Source: Saccharococcus thermophilus
GTDB taxonomy: Bacteria > Bacillota > Bacilli > Bacillales > Anoxybacillaceae
Length of the DNA: 62,017 nt
Assembly (NCBI RefSeq): GCF_011761475.1
Contig: NZ_JAASRS010000003.1
Coordinates: forward strand, 1 to 62,017
Direction of reading: 5' to 3'
Of this stretch, positions 50,603 to 57,506 are shown in pieces; the stretch's first letter is position 1; each line of letters begins with the position of its first letter. A model generated the notes under the pieces. The model was given only the letters and a program-made list of their open reading frames with translations, did no database searches and had not been told where the DNA came from. A program made the position numbers and the translations under genes.

Positions 50603-51604
50603 TTATGACCGATATTTTTTTAACCGTTCCTCTAATTCTTTCCGCTTCTGTTCGAAATCATCTATGCTTTCTGTCTCGTTCTGACTATAGTCCATGTTGA
50701 GCCAGTCAGGTATCATCTCTTTTCGGACTGCCGCTTTCCCTAATGTTTTTGCATCTGAAGATGATGCAGGTCTTTGGTATGTATCCATTCCTTTCTTTAA
50801 GCGGCGTTTGATGCTACGGATTTTACCGGTCGTTTCTGTTAACACATGATCCAAAATGCTAGCAAACTCGTATTCATTAAAACTTTCTTTATTTGCGTTG
50901 TAGACAACAGAAATATCAAAAATCGATATATTATCACCAACCAACCGATCTAAATTGCGTAACAATACCTGCTTAATGGATAGTGGCAAATCACATTGCT
51001 CAATCTCTTCTCTGGTTGATTGGTAATTTTCATTTGTAATTTTCATTTGTAATTTTGATTGGTTATTTTCCCCGGAACTTTTAGTACCGGACCTAGCGGA
51101 ACTTTTTGTTCCGGTAGTAGCGGAACCTTTTGTTCCGGTAGTAACGGAACTTTTTGTTCCGGTAGTCGTCTTTTTCGGTTCTGTTTTCCAATAAATTTTC
51201 TCGGTTGGCTTGGCATCTGGAAGGCGTGATTCGCCTGCTAATTCCAATACTCGATCAATCAGCGGCTTTAGGTTGTAAACGGCATTTTGTCGTTTACCAT
51301 CCACGTAACGATAGCCGATCTTGATAAGTCCTTTTTTCTCTAATCCGTCTACAATTTTGCGGACGGCACGTTCAGAGATCCCACCCAAGTATTTTCCGAG
51401 TGTTTCTTGCGAAGGATATGGATCACGGGAATCGTGTTTAAAAGTGGCCAAAACGCAAATAAACTGAAATTCTTTCGGTGTCATTAATTCCGATGCATAG
51501 CGGATGATTAGGTTCGGAATAGGAGTAAACCCTTCGTCGAGAATCGGTGTCCCCCAGATAACTTCAACATGTGTCATTTCTTTGTTAAATCCGTCATTAA
51601 ACAT
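50603..51604 (-). CDS. RepA_N-like replication initiator with internal iterons
   Basis: The 333-residue protein has an N-terminal winged helix (LMTPKEFQFICVLATF, YPSQETLGKYLGGISERAVRKIVDGL, about 40-92) like RepA_N and DnaD-related initiators. A repetitive Thr/Gly/Lys/Ser linker (about 145-178) and a C-terminal domain with helical segments follow. The linker is encoded by four 24-bp repeats, which probably are the origin itself. ATG 51604 follows AAGGGGAGG. Synthesis is probably set by the antisense-RNA region upstream (51677-51840). It should be the initiator of replicon 2. Confidence 0.85.
   Translation of the reverse strand: MFNDGFNKEMTHVEVIWGTPILDEGFTPIPNLIIRYASELMTPKEFQFICVLATFKHDSRDPYPSQETLGKYLGGISERAVRKIVDGLEKKGLIKIGYRYVDGKRQNAVYNLKPLIDRVLELAGESRLPDAKPTEKIYWKTEPKKTTTGTKSSVTTGTKGSATTGTKSSARSGTKSSGENNQSKLQMKITNENYQSTREEIEQCDLPLSIKQVLLRNLDRLVGDNISIFDISVVYNANKESFNEYEFASILDHVLTETTGKIRSIKRRLKKGMDTYQRPASSSDAKTLGKAAVRKEMIPDWLNMDYSQNETESIDDFEQKRKELEERLKKYRS
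51073..51168. repeat. Four 24-bp iterons within rep (probable oriV)
   Basis: Units begin at 51073, 51097, 51121 and 51145 with consensus CGGAACTTTTTGTTCCGGTA plus a variable GT(A/C)-type end. Each contains the palindrome GGAACTTTTTGTTCC (first unit degenerate). The array encodes four repeats of an eight-residue TTGTKSS-type unit. Internal origins are characteristic of RepA_N-family plasmids. Confidence 0.85.
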
Positions 51605-51676
51605 AAAAAAATCCTCCCCTTGTTCTTCTCTCTATAGAAACGGGCAGGATAAGGCACTAAAGGTAATATTCGGTTT

Positions 51677-51718
51677 AAAAAAACAGATAGAATGCTATTG
51701 TTTTTTTGACTCTATCTG
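51677..51718 (-). terminator. Attenuator in rep leader
   Basis: On the minus strand CAGATAGA pairs with TCTATCTG and is followed by T7, about 75 nt before the rep start codon. Competing pairings exist: ATAAGGCACTA (about 51761-51771) with TAGTGCCTTAT (about 51650-51660), and ATTCGG with CCGAAT. Confidence 0.75.
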
Positions 51719-51732
51719 CACTATAATGAAAA

Positions 51733-51826
51733 TATGCAAAAACCGAATAAATGGGCATAGTAGTGCCTTATACCTGCAGCGTCACGCACCAAGGGCGGCC
51801 AACCCAGCGTGGCGCTTTGTCCTTTT
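51733..51826 (+). ncRNA. Antisense RNA controlling rep
   Basis: A plus-strand promoter (TTGTTT at 51698, 18 nt, TATAAT at 51722) would start near 51733, antisense to the rep leader. The transcript ends in a hairpin whose outer arms GCGTCACGC (51779-51787) and GCGTGGCGC (51807-51815) pair with one G.U, followed by TTTGTCCTTTT. The wobble fits the plus strand. The rep promoter (-10 TATAAT, 51840-51835) transcribes through the whole antisense gene. This is the layout of antisense-mediated attenuation. Confidence 0.75.
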
Positions 51827-51918
51827 ATATGCATATTATAGCACTGTCTAAAAAGGATTGCAGACAGATTTTTGCAAATTCCTTATTGCAGGAGTCGAAA
51901 TTTGAACTAATGTGAGAG

Positions 51919-51953
51919 AAAAAGGGGAACGCAACTTTGCGTTATCCCCTTTT
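51919..51953. terminator. Bidirectional terminator
   Basis: AAAAGGGGA...TCCCCTTTT with inner GCAAC/GCGTT pairing. Confidence 0.75.
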
Positions 51954-51981
51954 CAAATGGTATAATACATGTGCCTGTTTT

Positions 51982-52077
51982 TTATTGGAAAGCCGTAGTG
52001 TCCCCAACACTGCGGTTTTCTTCATTTTCAAGCGGTTTGATCTCTGGAGCGAATGAAACAAGAATGAGTTTACCCAT
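51982..52077 (-). CDS. Small peptide (31 aa), tentative
   Basis: ATG 52077 lies 12 nt after a GGAGG. The frame encodes MGKLILVSFAPEIKPLENEE followed by NRSVGDTTAFQ and ends at a hairpin. It follows closely after the interrupted gene at 52085-52480. Too short to identify. Confidence 0.35.
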   Translation of the reverse strand: MGKLILVSFAPEIKPLENEENRSVGDTTAFQ

Positions 52078-52084
52078 TTTACCA

Positions 52085-52480
52085 TCATTCCTCCGTATAA
52101 TCCGCATAACTAGTGAAGGAGAGCAATTTCAAATAACGATAGCCATGGATGAACCCCTCAACGAAATGATCTTCTGCTTCAGCTGCCATAAGAGCATACA
52201 ACTCGTCAGTAAAGTCTTCGAGAAGCTATTTTTCTTGCTCATTTAACACACTTTCCAATGCTTTGTACTTTTCCTCAACGGCCAAGCGGCTCTCCTTGGT
52301 GTACTTGGAAGTCACTATATTATTACCTTCACGCGCTAAAACCTCAATAGCAACACCTTTAAGCACTTCCACCATGCCGGCATCGTAACAAGCTGCTCCA
52401 AATTTAAGGGCATAATCAAGACTTACTCGATGCGATTTAGCGATTTCTGCAATCTTGCCGGCTGTAACCATAGTGTCCAT
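52085..52480 (-). pseudogene. Plasmid/phage-type hypothetical gene with in-frame amber stop
   Basis: ATG 52480 follows GGGGGAG and gives 84 codons to a TAG at 52228-52226. The same frame then stays open for 46 more codons ending in TGA at 52085. The part after the stop (LLEDFTDELYALMAAEAEDH, then FVEGFIHGYRYLKLL) is the typical end of small phage and plasmid proteins that carry an FxxGFRLG-like motif (DUF6809-like). The most economical view is a point mutation splitting a protein of about 131 residues. The 84-residue product may still be made. Confidence 0.65.
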
Positions 52481-52504
52481 AAAATCTCCCCCTTGTTTTA
52501 GATT

Positions 52505-52533
52505 AAGAAGTGGGAATATCCCACTTCTTAAGG
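52505..52533 (-). terminator. Perfect hairpin after GIY-YIG gene
   Basis: AAGAAGTGGGA/TCCCACTTCTT with a 3-base loop, overlapping the end of the GIY-YIG gene. Confidence 0.75.
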
Positions 52534-53037
52534 ACATTGATTTATCAAATTTTCGATACTTTTAATCGCTTCGTCTAAAATCTCTCTACGCGATTTCCCT
52601 TCTCCGCCATGCAGATAACAGTATCCATTAAGAGTGGGGCGGTTGCTGCATTGCTCCCCATTTTTTAAAACGTGAAGACATTTATACGATTCGCTTTTAG
52701 TGACCTCTGATGACTTATGTAAATCAGAACGGCGAACCGCTCCTCTTATGTTTACCACGTCTCCATACGTTAAAATTAAATAAAGTTCATATATGGCTCT
52801 GTGTACTTTATCTTCAACGATTTTTATTGAACACGAATGGAAGTAATCGCAAAAACGGGATGTATTAGTGAAACCCTTAAAATGCGCTTTGATTCTTCTG
52901 TTTAAATTATCAGTCTGACCAACATAGATCGGCACGTTCGATTCGGTATAAAACACATATATACCGGGTTTTTTGGGGATTTTTGATAATTCATTACGTT
53001 TTACTGTTAGATCAAAATCGACACGAATATCGATCAA
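52528..53037 (-). CDS. GIY-YIG endonuclease with C-terminal zinc-finger-like motif
   Basis: The most likely start is the TTG at 53037, 7 nt or so after AGGGGGTG. The product of 169 residues has the GIY-YIG core: PGIYVFYTESNVPIYVGQT, then LNRRIKAHFKG (catalytic Arg) and AIYELYLI (Glu). The C-terminus CLHVLKNGEQCSNRP and GYCYLHGG has a Cys/Cys/Cys/His pattern found in small zinc-binding modules. It may nick DNA like homing or repair nucleases. The gene diverges from an XRE-type regulator whose operators lie between. Confidence 0.85.
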   Translation of the reverse strand: MIDIRVDFDLTVKRNELSKIPKKPGIYVFYTESNVPIYVGQTDNLNRRIKAHFKGFTNTSRFCDYFHSCSIKIVEDKVHRAIYELYLILTYGDVVNIRGAVRRSDLHKSSEVTKSESYKCLHVLKNGEQCSNRPTLNGYCYLHGGEGKSRREILDEAIKSIENLINQCP

Positions 53038-53049
53038 AAAAATCACCCC

Positions 53050-53220
53050 CTATCATTTTGTTAACTATACAAGGTAAATATTTGTCATATTTTGTTGAAA
53101 ATTAACACAATGTTGTTACTTTTATACTACTTTGTGAACTCGAAACTTGTCAACTATTTTTTAACAAAAAGATAGGATTTTTTTGTATAATTGTGTTAAA
53201 GATTAACACAAAGAGGTGAT
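53050..53220. promoter_or_regulatory. Divergent promoter region with TTGTGTTAA operators
   Basis: The palindrome TTGTGTTA-AAGA-TTAACACAA (about 53192-53213) covers the promoter of the XRE gene, and AATTAACACAATG recurs near 53100 next to the GIY-YIG promoter. The XRE protein probably binds both. Confidence 0.65.
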
Positions 53221-53223
53221 AAG

Positions 53224-53469
53224 ATGATTAGAATAAAATTAGCGGAGTTGTTGGGTAAACATAAAATGAGGGTTACTGATCTTGCTGAAGAAATTGAAGT
53301 GCATAAAAATACTCTTTATCGGTTGTACAATGAATCTAGCACACGCGTTGATTTAGAGGTTTTAGAGAAGATCTGTGATTACTTTAAAATTGAATTGAGT
53401 GAGCTAATGGAATATGATCCCCAATACATCAGACCGTCTGCAGAAAGGAAAAAAACATCCTCCAGTTGA
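53224..53469 (+). CDS. XRE-family (Cro/CI-like) regulator
   Basis: The 81-residue protein is a single helix-turn-helix domain: IRIKLAELLGKHKMRVTDLA, then EIEVHKNTLYRLY and LEVLEKICDYFKIELSELM, the typical XRE small-repressor pattern. ATG follows AGAGGTGATAAG. It diverges from the GIY-YIG gene and probably represses both through TTGTGTTAA sites. Confidence 0.9.
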   Translation: MIRIKLAELLGKHKMRVTDLAEEIEVHKNTLYRLYNESSTRVDLEVLEKICDYFKIELSELMEYDPQYIRPSAERKKTSSS

Positions 53470-53484
53470 GGGATGTTTTTTTCT
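53453..53484 (+). terminator. Intrinsic terminator
   Basis: AAAAAACATCC...GGATGTTTTTTT hairpin overlapping the end of the XRE gene. Confidence 0.85.
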
Positions 53485-53489
53485 TTTGC

Positions 53490-53633
53490 ATGGCTGCCGT
53501 GGCCAGAAATTTGAACATCAAAGAAACAACTTTCCGATCAGCTATCAATAACAATTCTCTTCGAGTGGCTGAACTTGTCAGGATATGTGAAATGATGGGA
53601 TATGAGCTTGTGATGCGAAGTAAAAACCAGTAA
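53490..53633 (+). pseudogene. C-terminal part of a small HTH protein
   Basis: The frame MAAVARNLNIKETTFRSAIN followed by LRVAELVRICEMMGYELVM resembles the second half of small phage-type HTH proteins. There is no ribosome binding site and the preceding terminator cuts it off, so it is likely a remnant. A hairpin with T6 follows at 53638-53666. Confidence 0.45.
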
Positions 53634-53739
53634 AAAATCATCCCTCATGTAAAGGATGGTTTTTTATTTCAAATAACCACGAAATATGTCGTTATATGGT
53701 AAATTAAAATCAAAAAATAGGTCTAGGGGGCTGAATTTA

Positions 53740-54381
53740 GTGTCAGAGAAAGAAAAACAATCCGACAAAGAAAGGCTATCCGACAAAATTGATACAGTAT
53801 TTGCAGCATTAAAGCAGGAACTTATGTATTTCCACGATAAAGATCCGGAATATGCGGAGAAAATGGTGGATTGGTTTCTAGAAGTGGCGATTAAAAACCA
53901 TATTATCCATCGGTATAAAAACGATCCAAGCAAAAAAGACAAGGAAATGGTACGAAGAAGACGTGCTAGGGTATATTACATCGATTTTGGTGTAAATGTC
54001 GGTTCTGAATTCAATTATCCTCATTTTTGCGTTGTAGTAAAAGAGTTTAAATATCACGCGCTCGTAGTTCCACTCTCCAGTCTGGATGAAGATGATACAC
54101 AAAGCTGGAAACTCGATGAAGAAAATATGTGCGTTGAGATAGGAGAAATTAAGGACCTCCCATTCGAAAAGCCGAAAACTTACGCTTTAGTTGGTAAAAT
54201 GAGAGAGGTTAGCAAACAACGTTTAAGCGATTATAGGCATCCAGAAACAAAAGAATTCGTTAAGTTAAAACTCACTGACGATCAAATGGACAAAATTGAC
54301 GAAGCAATCATCAAGTTATGTACAAAGAATAAAAAAGAAGAGACGAAGGATAAAACAAATTTGCAGGATCAGAAGGATTGA
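53740..54381 (+). CDS. PemK/MazF-like toxin-domain protein
   Basis: The GTG at 53740 follows TAGGGGGCTG. The 213-residue protein has a helical N-terminal extension of about 80 residues and a PemK/MazF-like barrel (RRARVYYIDFGVNVGSEFN, then PHFCVVVKEFKYHALVVPLS, about 80-120). A charged C-terminal tail follows. MazF relatives cut RNA. No antitoxin gene of normal form precedes it; the N-terminal extension might serve as an internal antitoxin, but this is speculation. The extended type is common on Firmicutes mobile elements. Confidence 0.75.
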   Translation: MSEKEKQSDKERLSDKIDTVFAALKQELMYFHDKDPEYAEKMVDWFLEVAIKNHIIHRYKNDPSKKDKEMVRRRRARVYYIDFGVNVGSEFNYPHFCVVVKEFKYHALVVPLSSLDEDDTQSWKLDEENMCVEIGEIKDLPFEKPKTYALVGKMREVSKQRLSDYRHPETKEFVKLKLTDDQMDKIDEAIIKLCTKNKKEETKDKTNLQDQKD

Positions 54382-54402
54382 TTATAAGTACAATTAAAAC
54401 GC

Positions 54403-54462
54403 ACTTAAAGCTACTTAAAGCTACTCAAAGTTACTCAAAGTTACTTAAAATTACTTAAAACG
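54403..54462. repeat. Six tandem 10-bp repeats
   Basis: ACTTAAAGCT, ACTTAAAGCT, ACTCAAAGTT, ACTCAAAGTT, ACTTAAAATT and ACTTAAAACG follow one another without gaps. A 10-bp period keeps the A-tracts on one face of the helix. Confidence 0.85.
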
Positions 54463-54528
54463 ATTAAAACGTATTGCTTTTTCAGTAATATTTTATTACA
54501 ATATGGACATAAGAATAAATGAAGGCTC

Positions 54529-54581
54529 TAACGCCGACTTGAATTTTAAAGGCCTTTGCGCCGACTTGAATTTAATAATAT
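54529..54581. repeat. Two direct repeats around GCCGACTTGAATTT
   Basis: ACGCCGACTTGAATTTTAA and GCGCCGACTTGAATTTAAT start 29 bp apart. No gene is present from 54382 to 54600; these repeats and the 10-bp array are what the stretch holds. Confidence 0.75.
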
Positions 54582-54600
54582 TGCCCTTAGCGGCCTAAAA

Positions 54601-54632
54601 GGAAAAGCCGTCCCGTTTGTGGACGGCTTTTT
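54601..54632. terminator. Intrinsic terminator
   Basis: AAAAGCCGTCC/GGACGGCTTTT stem, between the repeats and the 89-aa gene on the opposite strand. Confidence 0.85.
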
Positions 54633-54900
54633 ACGTTTTATTCGTTTTCCCTTCCAACTTGTCCGCGATCGCGAACAGTTCTTGCTTGATCTGCTTATTT
54701 AACTCAATCGGGACATGTACTGTCGTTTTTTTGTCAATGATGAACGAGAAAGGCTCATTTTCGTCAATAAGTCGTGCTATCGAACGTAGTCCAGCAGCTT
54801 TGAAGCGGCCTTCTAACATAAATCCGGCAATACTGCGCATATAAAAAGCGTCGCCCACAAAATTCCCAACAATGATTTTGAATTGATCGTTCACAGACAT
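54631..54900 (-). CDS. Small hypothetical protein (89 aa)
   Basis: ATG 54900 follows GAGGAGGAAAAAGA. The 89-residue protein (MSVNDQFKIIVGNFVGDAFY...) is mixed alpha/beta with no membrane segment. Its start is 12 bp after the recombinase stop, so the two are co-transcribed. No family is recognised; an accessory role in recombination or copy-number control is possible. Confidence 0.65.
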   Translation of the reverse strand: MSVNDQFKIIVGNFVGDAFYMRSIAGFMLEGRFKAAGLRSIARLIDENEPFSFIIDKKTTVHVPIELNKQIKQELFAIADKLEGKTNKT

Positions 54901-54912
54901 TCTTTTTCCTCC

Positions 54913-55767
54913 TCACAATTGATTCATTTTCCTAATAAGCTCTTCTTTCGTCGGGTTTGTATATAACAGCGTCGTGTGAATGTTGGAATGGCCCGCCTGA
55001 TTCGCGACCTCGTGAACACTCATCCCGCTATGGATCGCATGAGAACAAAAGAAGTGCCGCAAATCGTGCGGAGTAATATCCTTGCCGATGCGTTCCGAGT
55101 ACTCTTTAAACAGTTTATTGACGGTTGTACGGTCCAAACGTTTATTGCGATTGCTAACAAAAAGGTATTCACTATCAATTCCTTTTTCTTTCCGTTCCTT
55201 CAACCATGACTGGAGAGCGGATTTAACCTTGTCGTTCATAAATACCACTCGATACTTATCTCCTTTGCCGCTTCTTACCGTGATTTCTCTGGAAACAAGG
55301 TTGAAATCGCTCATTTTTAGGTTGAGCGCCTCGGAAATCCGCAATCCGGCATACGCCAAAAGCGTAACTAACGCATAATTGCGTTTATTGCCGCTATCCA
55401 GTACCAATTGCCGGAATTTCTCGACATCTTTTAGTTCCACTTTGGCCAACGAAGCGTATTGTTGTTGCACCTTCATGTAGTCCTTTTTTGTTAGGACCAT
55501 ATCCCGCTGCACTTTCGTTTCGATCAAAAACTCATTGAATTTGACCAAAGCATTTAACTTCGTATTGATCGTCTTCGGCTTGGCATTTTTGACGGTTCGC
55601 AGGAAGGAAATGTACTCTTGGACGTTTTCGCGATGAAGCTGTTTAAATTCCACTCCTTTAGATTCATCAAACCATTTCAAAAATCCTGACACCGACTGCA
55701 AATAGCCTTTAATGGTATTTTCGCTTTTCCCTTCTTCCCGTAAATATTGTTCGAATTGTTCCAGCAT
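54913..55767 (-). CDS. TnpI-like tyrosine recombinase
   Basis: Started at the ATG at 55767 (after GAGGGGA) the protein has 284 residues, the same as TnpI of Tn4430. The N-terminal core-binding domain covers about 1-90. Catalytic residues are Arg in AGLRISEAL, Lys in SGKGDKYR, HDLRHFF (His-x-x-Arg), GHSNIHTT and the nucleophilic Tyr in LLYTNPT. Four copies of its probable recognition sequence lie just upstream (55782-55896), arranged like the Tn4430 resolution site. There is no Tn3-type transposase, so it probably serves plasmid dimer resolution. Confidence 0.9.
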   Translation of the reverse strand: MLEQFEQYLREEGKSENTIKGYLQSVSGFLKWFDESKGVEFKQLHRENVQEYISFLRTVKNAKPKTINTKLNALVKFNEFLIETKVQRDMVLTKKDYMKVQQQYASLAKVELKDVEKFRQLVLDSGNKRNYALVTLLAYAGLRISEALNLKMSDFNLVSREITVRSGKGDKYRVVFMNDKVKSALQSWLKERKEKGIDSEYLFVSNRNKRLDRTTVNKLFKEYSERIGKDITPHDLRHFFCSHAIHSGMSVHEVANQAGHSNIHTTLLYTNPTKEELIRKMNQL

Positions 55768-55781
55768 TCCCCTCACCTTTG

Positions 55782-55896
55782 TAAACTATGTTGAATTTAT
55801 TTTGCGCACTTTATTTATAAACTATGTTGAATTTTACAATTAAATATTATCATCATCACCATCACTATTCAACATAGTTTATATTATGTTGAATTA
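55782..55896. other. Resolution site (IRS-like) for TnpI homologue
   Basis: TAAACTATGTTGAATT occurs directly repeated at 55782-55797 and 55817-55832. An inverted pair ATTCAACATA/TATGTTGAAT at 55867-55896 forms the core. Two inverted core sites and two direct accessory sites within 115 bp mirror the 116-bp internal recombination site of Tn4430. Confidence 0.8.
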
Positions 55897-56008
55897 TTTT
55901 TTAGCGGCTTTGGCGAATAAAGTTGCGGATATCATAAGCTTCATCAGGAAAGAAAATATTTCCGTTGCAGGATACCTACCACCACCAATAGAATGATTAA
56001 CATAACAG

Positions 56009-56018
56009 CGTTATAACG
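56009..56018. promoter_or_regulatory. CGTTATAACG palindrome before paralogue 3
   Basis: A perfect palindrome overlapping the promoter-RBS region. A second perfect copy is at 56338-56347 in the gene, and related CGTTATAG words are at 56199 and 56310, and TATAACGCTATA at 56655. Confidence 0.6.
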
Positions 56019-56031
56019 GGAGGTAAGCGTC

Positions 56032-56577
56032 ATGACAGATGATATAAACGAAGGACAAATATTGATGGGGCCCAGCGACGTATGTGCCTTGCTCGGCATA
56101 AAGGAGTCCACCTTGAGAAAGTATGCCCTCATCCTCCAAGACGCGGGGTACAAGTTCCACGTCAACGACAAGGGACAGCGGGGATACTTTCAAAACGACG
56201 TTATAGTTCTAAAGCGGTTCATGGAGATAAAACAAAGCAGCGATATGACGCTCGAACAAGCGGCGGAAGCAGTAATGGCATGGGTTCGGCAATCTAATAT
56301 GGCGGTCAGCGTTATAGAGAAAAAAACGGAATCGGAGCGTTATAACGATGATATACAAGCGCTAAAAGAAATGGTCGCCAAACAGAACGAGTTGCTAAAA
56401 GAACTCATGATGAGGCTGGATCAGCAACAAAAATACATAGAGGAAAACCTAAAGAAAAGGGATGAACTTCTTATGCAGTCCCTAAAGGAGTCCATGGAGA
56501 CACGCAAAATGATCGCGGCGGCCAAAGAGGAAGAAGGGAAAAAGAAAGGGTTTTGGGCCCGTCTGTTTGGTAAATAA
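56032..56577 (+). CDS. MerR-type HTH / coiled-coil protein, paralogue 3
   Basis: The ATG follows GGGAGGTAAGCGTC. The 181-residue protein has an N-terminal helix-turn-helix (MGPSDVCALLGIKESTLRKY, about 11-30), a second helical part and a C-terminal coiled coil (LKEMVAKQNELLKELMMRL, then DQQQKYIEENLKKRDELLMQ). The end is amphipathic (KGFWARLFGK) and may touch the membrane. CGTTATAACG palindromes in the promoter and in the gene are likely binding sites. Similar to the proteins at 12751 and 21493; a segregation or anchoring role is inferred. Confidence 0.8.
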   Translation: MTDDINEGQILMGPSDVCALLGIKESTLRKYALILQDAGYKFHVNDKGQRGYFQNDVIVLKRFMEIKQSSDMTLEQAAEAVMAWVRQSNMAVSVIEKKTESERYNDDIQALKEMVAKQNELLKELMMRLDQQQKYIEENLKKRDELLMQSLKESMETRKMIAAAKEEEGKKKGFWARLFGK

Positions 56578-56684
56578 GTCTGTTCATCAAATTGATGAAT
56601 AGTTAGGGTCTGGAATCCGCAAATTGCGGACTCGCATCAAATACCATAACGGTGATATAACGCTATAAGCGACACAATTAAAGA

Positions 56685-56718
56685 GGGTGTCCCCAAAGTT
56701 GAGGACACCCTTAAAATT
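56685..56718 (+). terminator. Intrinsic terminator
   Basis: GGGTGTCC/GGACACCC stem with a T/A-rich tail. Confidence 0.75.
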
Positions 56719-56760
56719 TAGGAGAAAATATCGGAGCAGAGCAAGGCGAATATCGCCCGA

Positions 56761-57035
56761 TTATCGTAGTATCCAATGTTTGCCGTTATCCGAGTAAATT
56801 CGCTTCGGCTTTCCGTATCGAAGCAGCGCTTCTTTGGTCACGATCCGCAACCCGTCAAATTTCTCGGAAGAGAAAAACTGAGCGTACGGCACGACCCGCG
56901 AGCAGTCATCGATATAGGCAATCAAAAACGTTTTTTGCGCTTTTCCGTTCACACGAATATACGGACCGTGAGACAAATCCCCCTGCCACAATTCATTGAC
57001 CTGATAGTACGCGAAATGTTTTCCTTCCGACCTTT
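56761..57035 (-). pseudogene. Fragment of DDE (rve-type) transposase
   Basis: The frame reads VNELWQGDLSHGPYIRVNGK, then FLIAYIDDCSRVVPYAQFF and PKRIYSDNGKHW, the first two catalytic Asp regions of an IS481- or IS3-type integrase-like transposase. Both ends are missing, and the upstream side abuts an IS256 scrap. Confidence 0.78.
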
Positions 57036-57040
57036 TCTAT

Positions 57041-57117
57041 TTAGAGGAAATTTTTTATTTCTTCTCGCATAATCAGCTCTAAGTAAAATGCTTCACACAA
57101 AATTTTATACATCATCT
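57041..57117 (-). mobile_element. IS256-family remnant (right end only)
   Basis: 57043-57082 matches the start of the IS256 transposase gene (compare 32039-32075). After an internal deletion, 57083-57117 matches the right terminal repeat (GTAAAATGCTT, CACAAAATTTTATAC). It marks a former third IS256 copy. Confidence 0.8.
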
Positions 57118-57303
57118 TTCTAATGGACAAAAGGCCAAATCAGCACCCGTTCCTACTCCAACAAATAGAACATTCTCGCCATCTCCAAAAGGAAATTCAT
57201 GAAATATCTGTTTTCGCGCTGAATAAAACACACCTCTATTAAAAAATAAATCATAAAAAGGAGCCCAACATTTATAAATAATCCGATTCCATTTGTTATT
57301 CAT
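57118..57303 (-). pseudogene. N-terminal remnant of SAM-dependent methyltransferase
   Basis: From ATG 57303 the frame encodes MNNKWNRIIYKCWAPFYDLF and then ENVLFVGVGTGADLAF, the SAM-binding motif I of a class I (UbiE-like) methyltransferase. It ends where the IS256 remnant begins, so about two thirds of the protein is lost. Confidence 0.78.
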
Positions 57304-57506
57304 TTTCTTTTTCTCCTTTTTACATGGCATTTGAGCATTGATTAAGTCAATTAAATAAAATCCATAAATTCTGCACAAATTCAAGATAATATAAAAAAAG
57401 TAGAAATATACGGTATGTTGAAAAAAGCTTAAGAGTCTTTAAACAAGTATTTTTTAACAGTTTAATCACTGAACATAATAGAAATCAAGGAGGGTAATAT
57501 GGATAG

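Noticed and set aside
51073-51168. CRISPR-like or minisatellite array
   Set aside because: The 24-bp units are contiguous, in frame within rep and palindromic, which fits iterons better.
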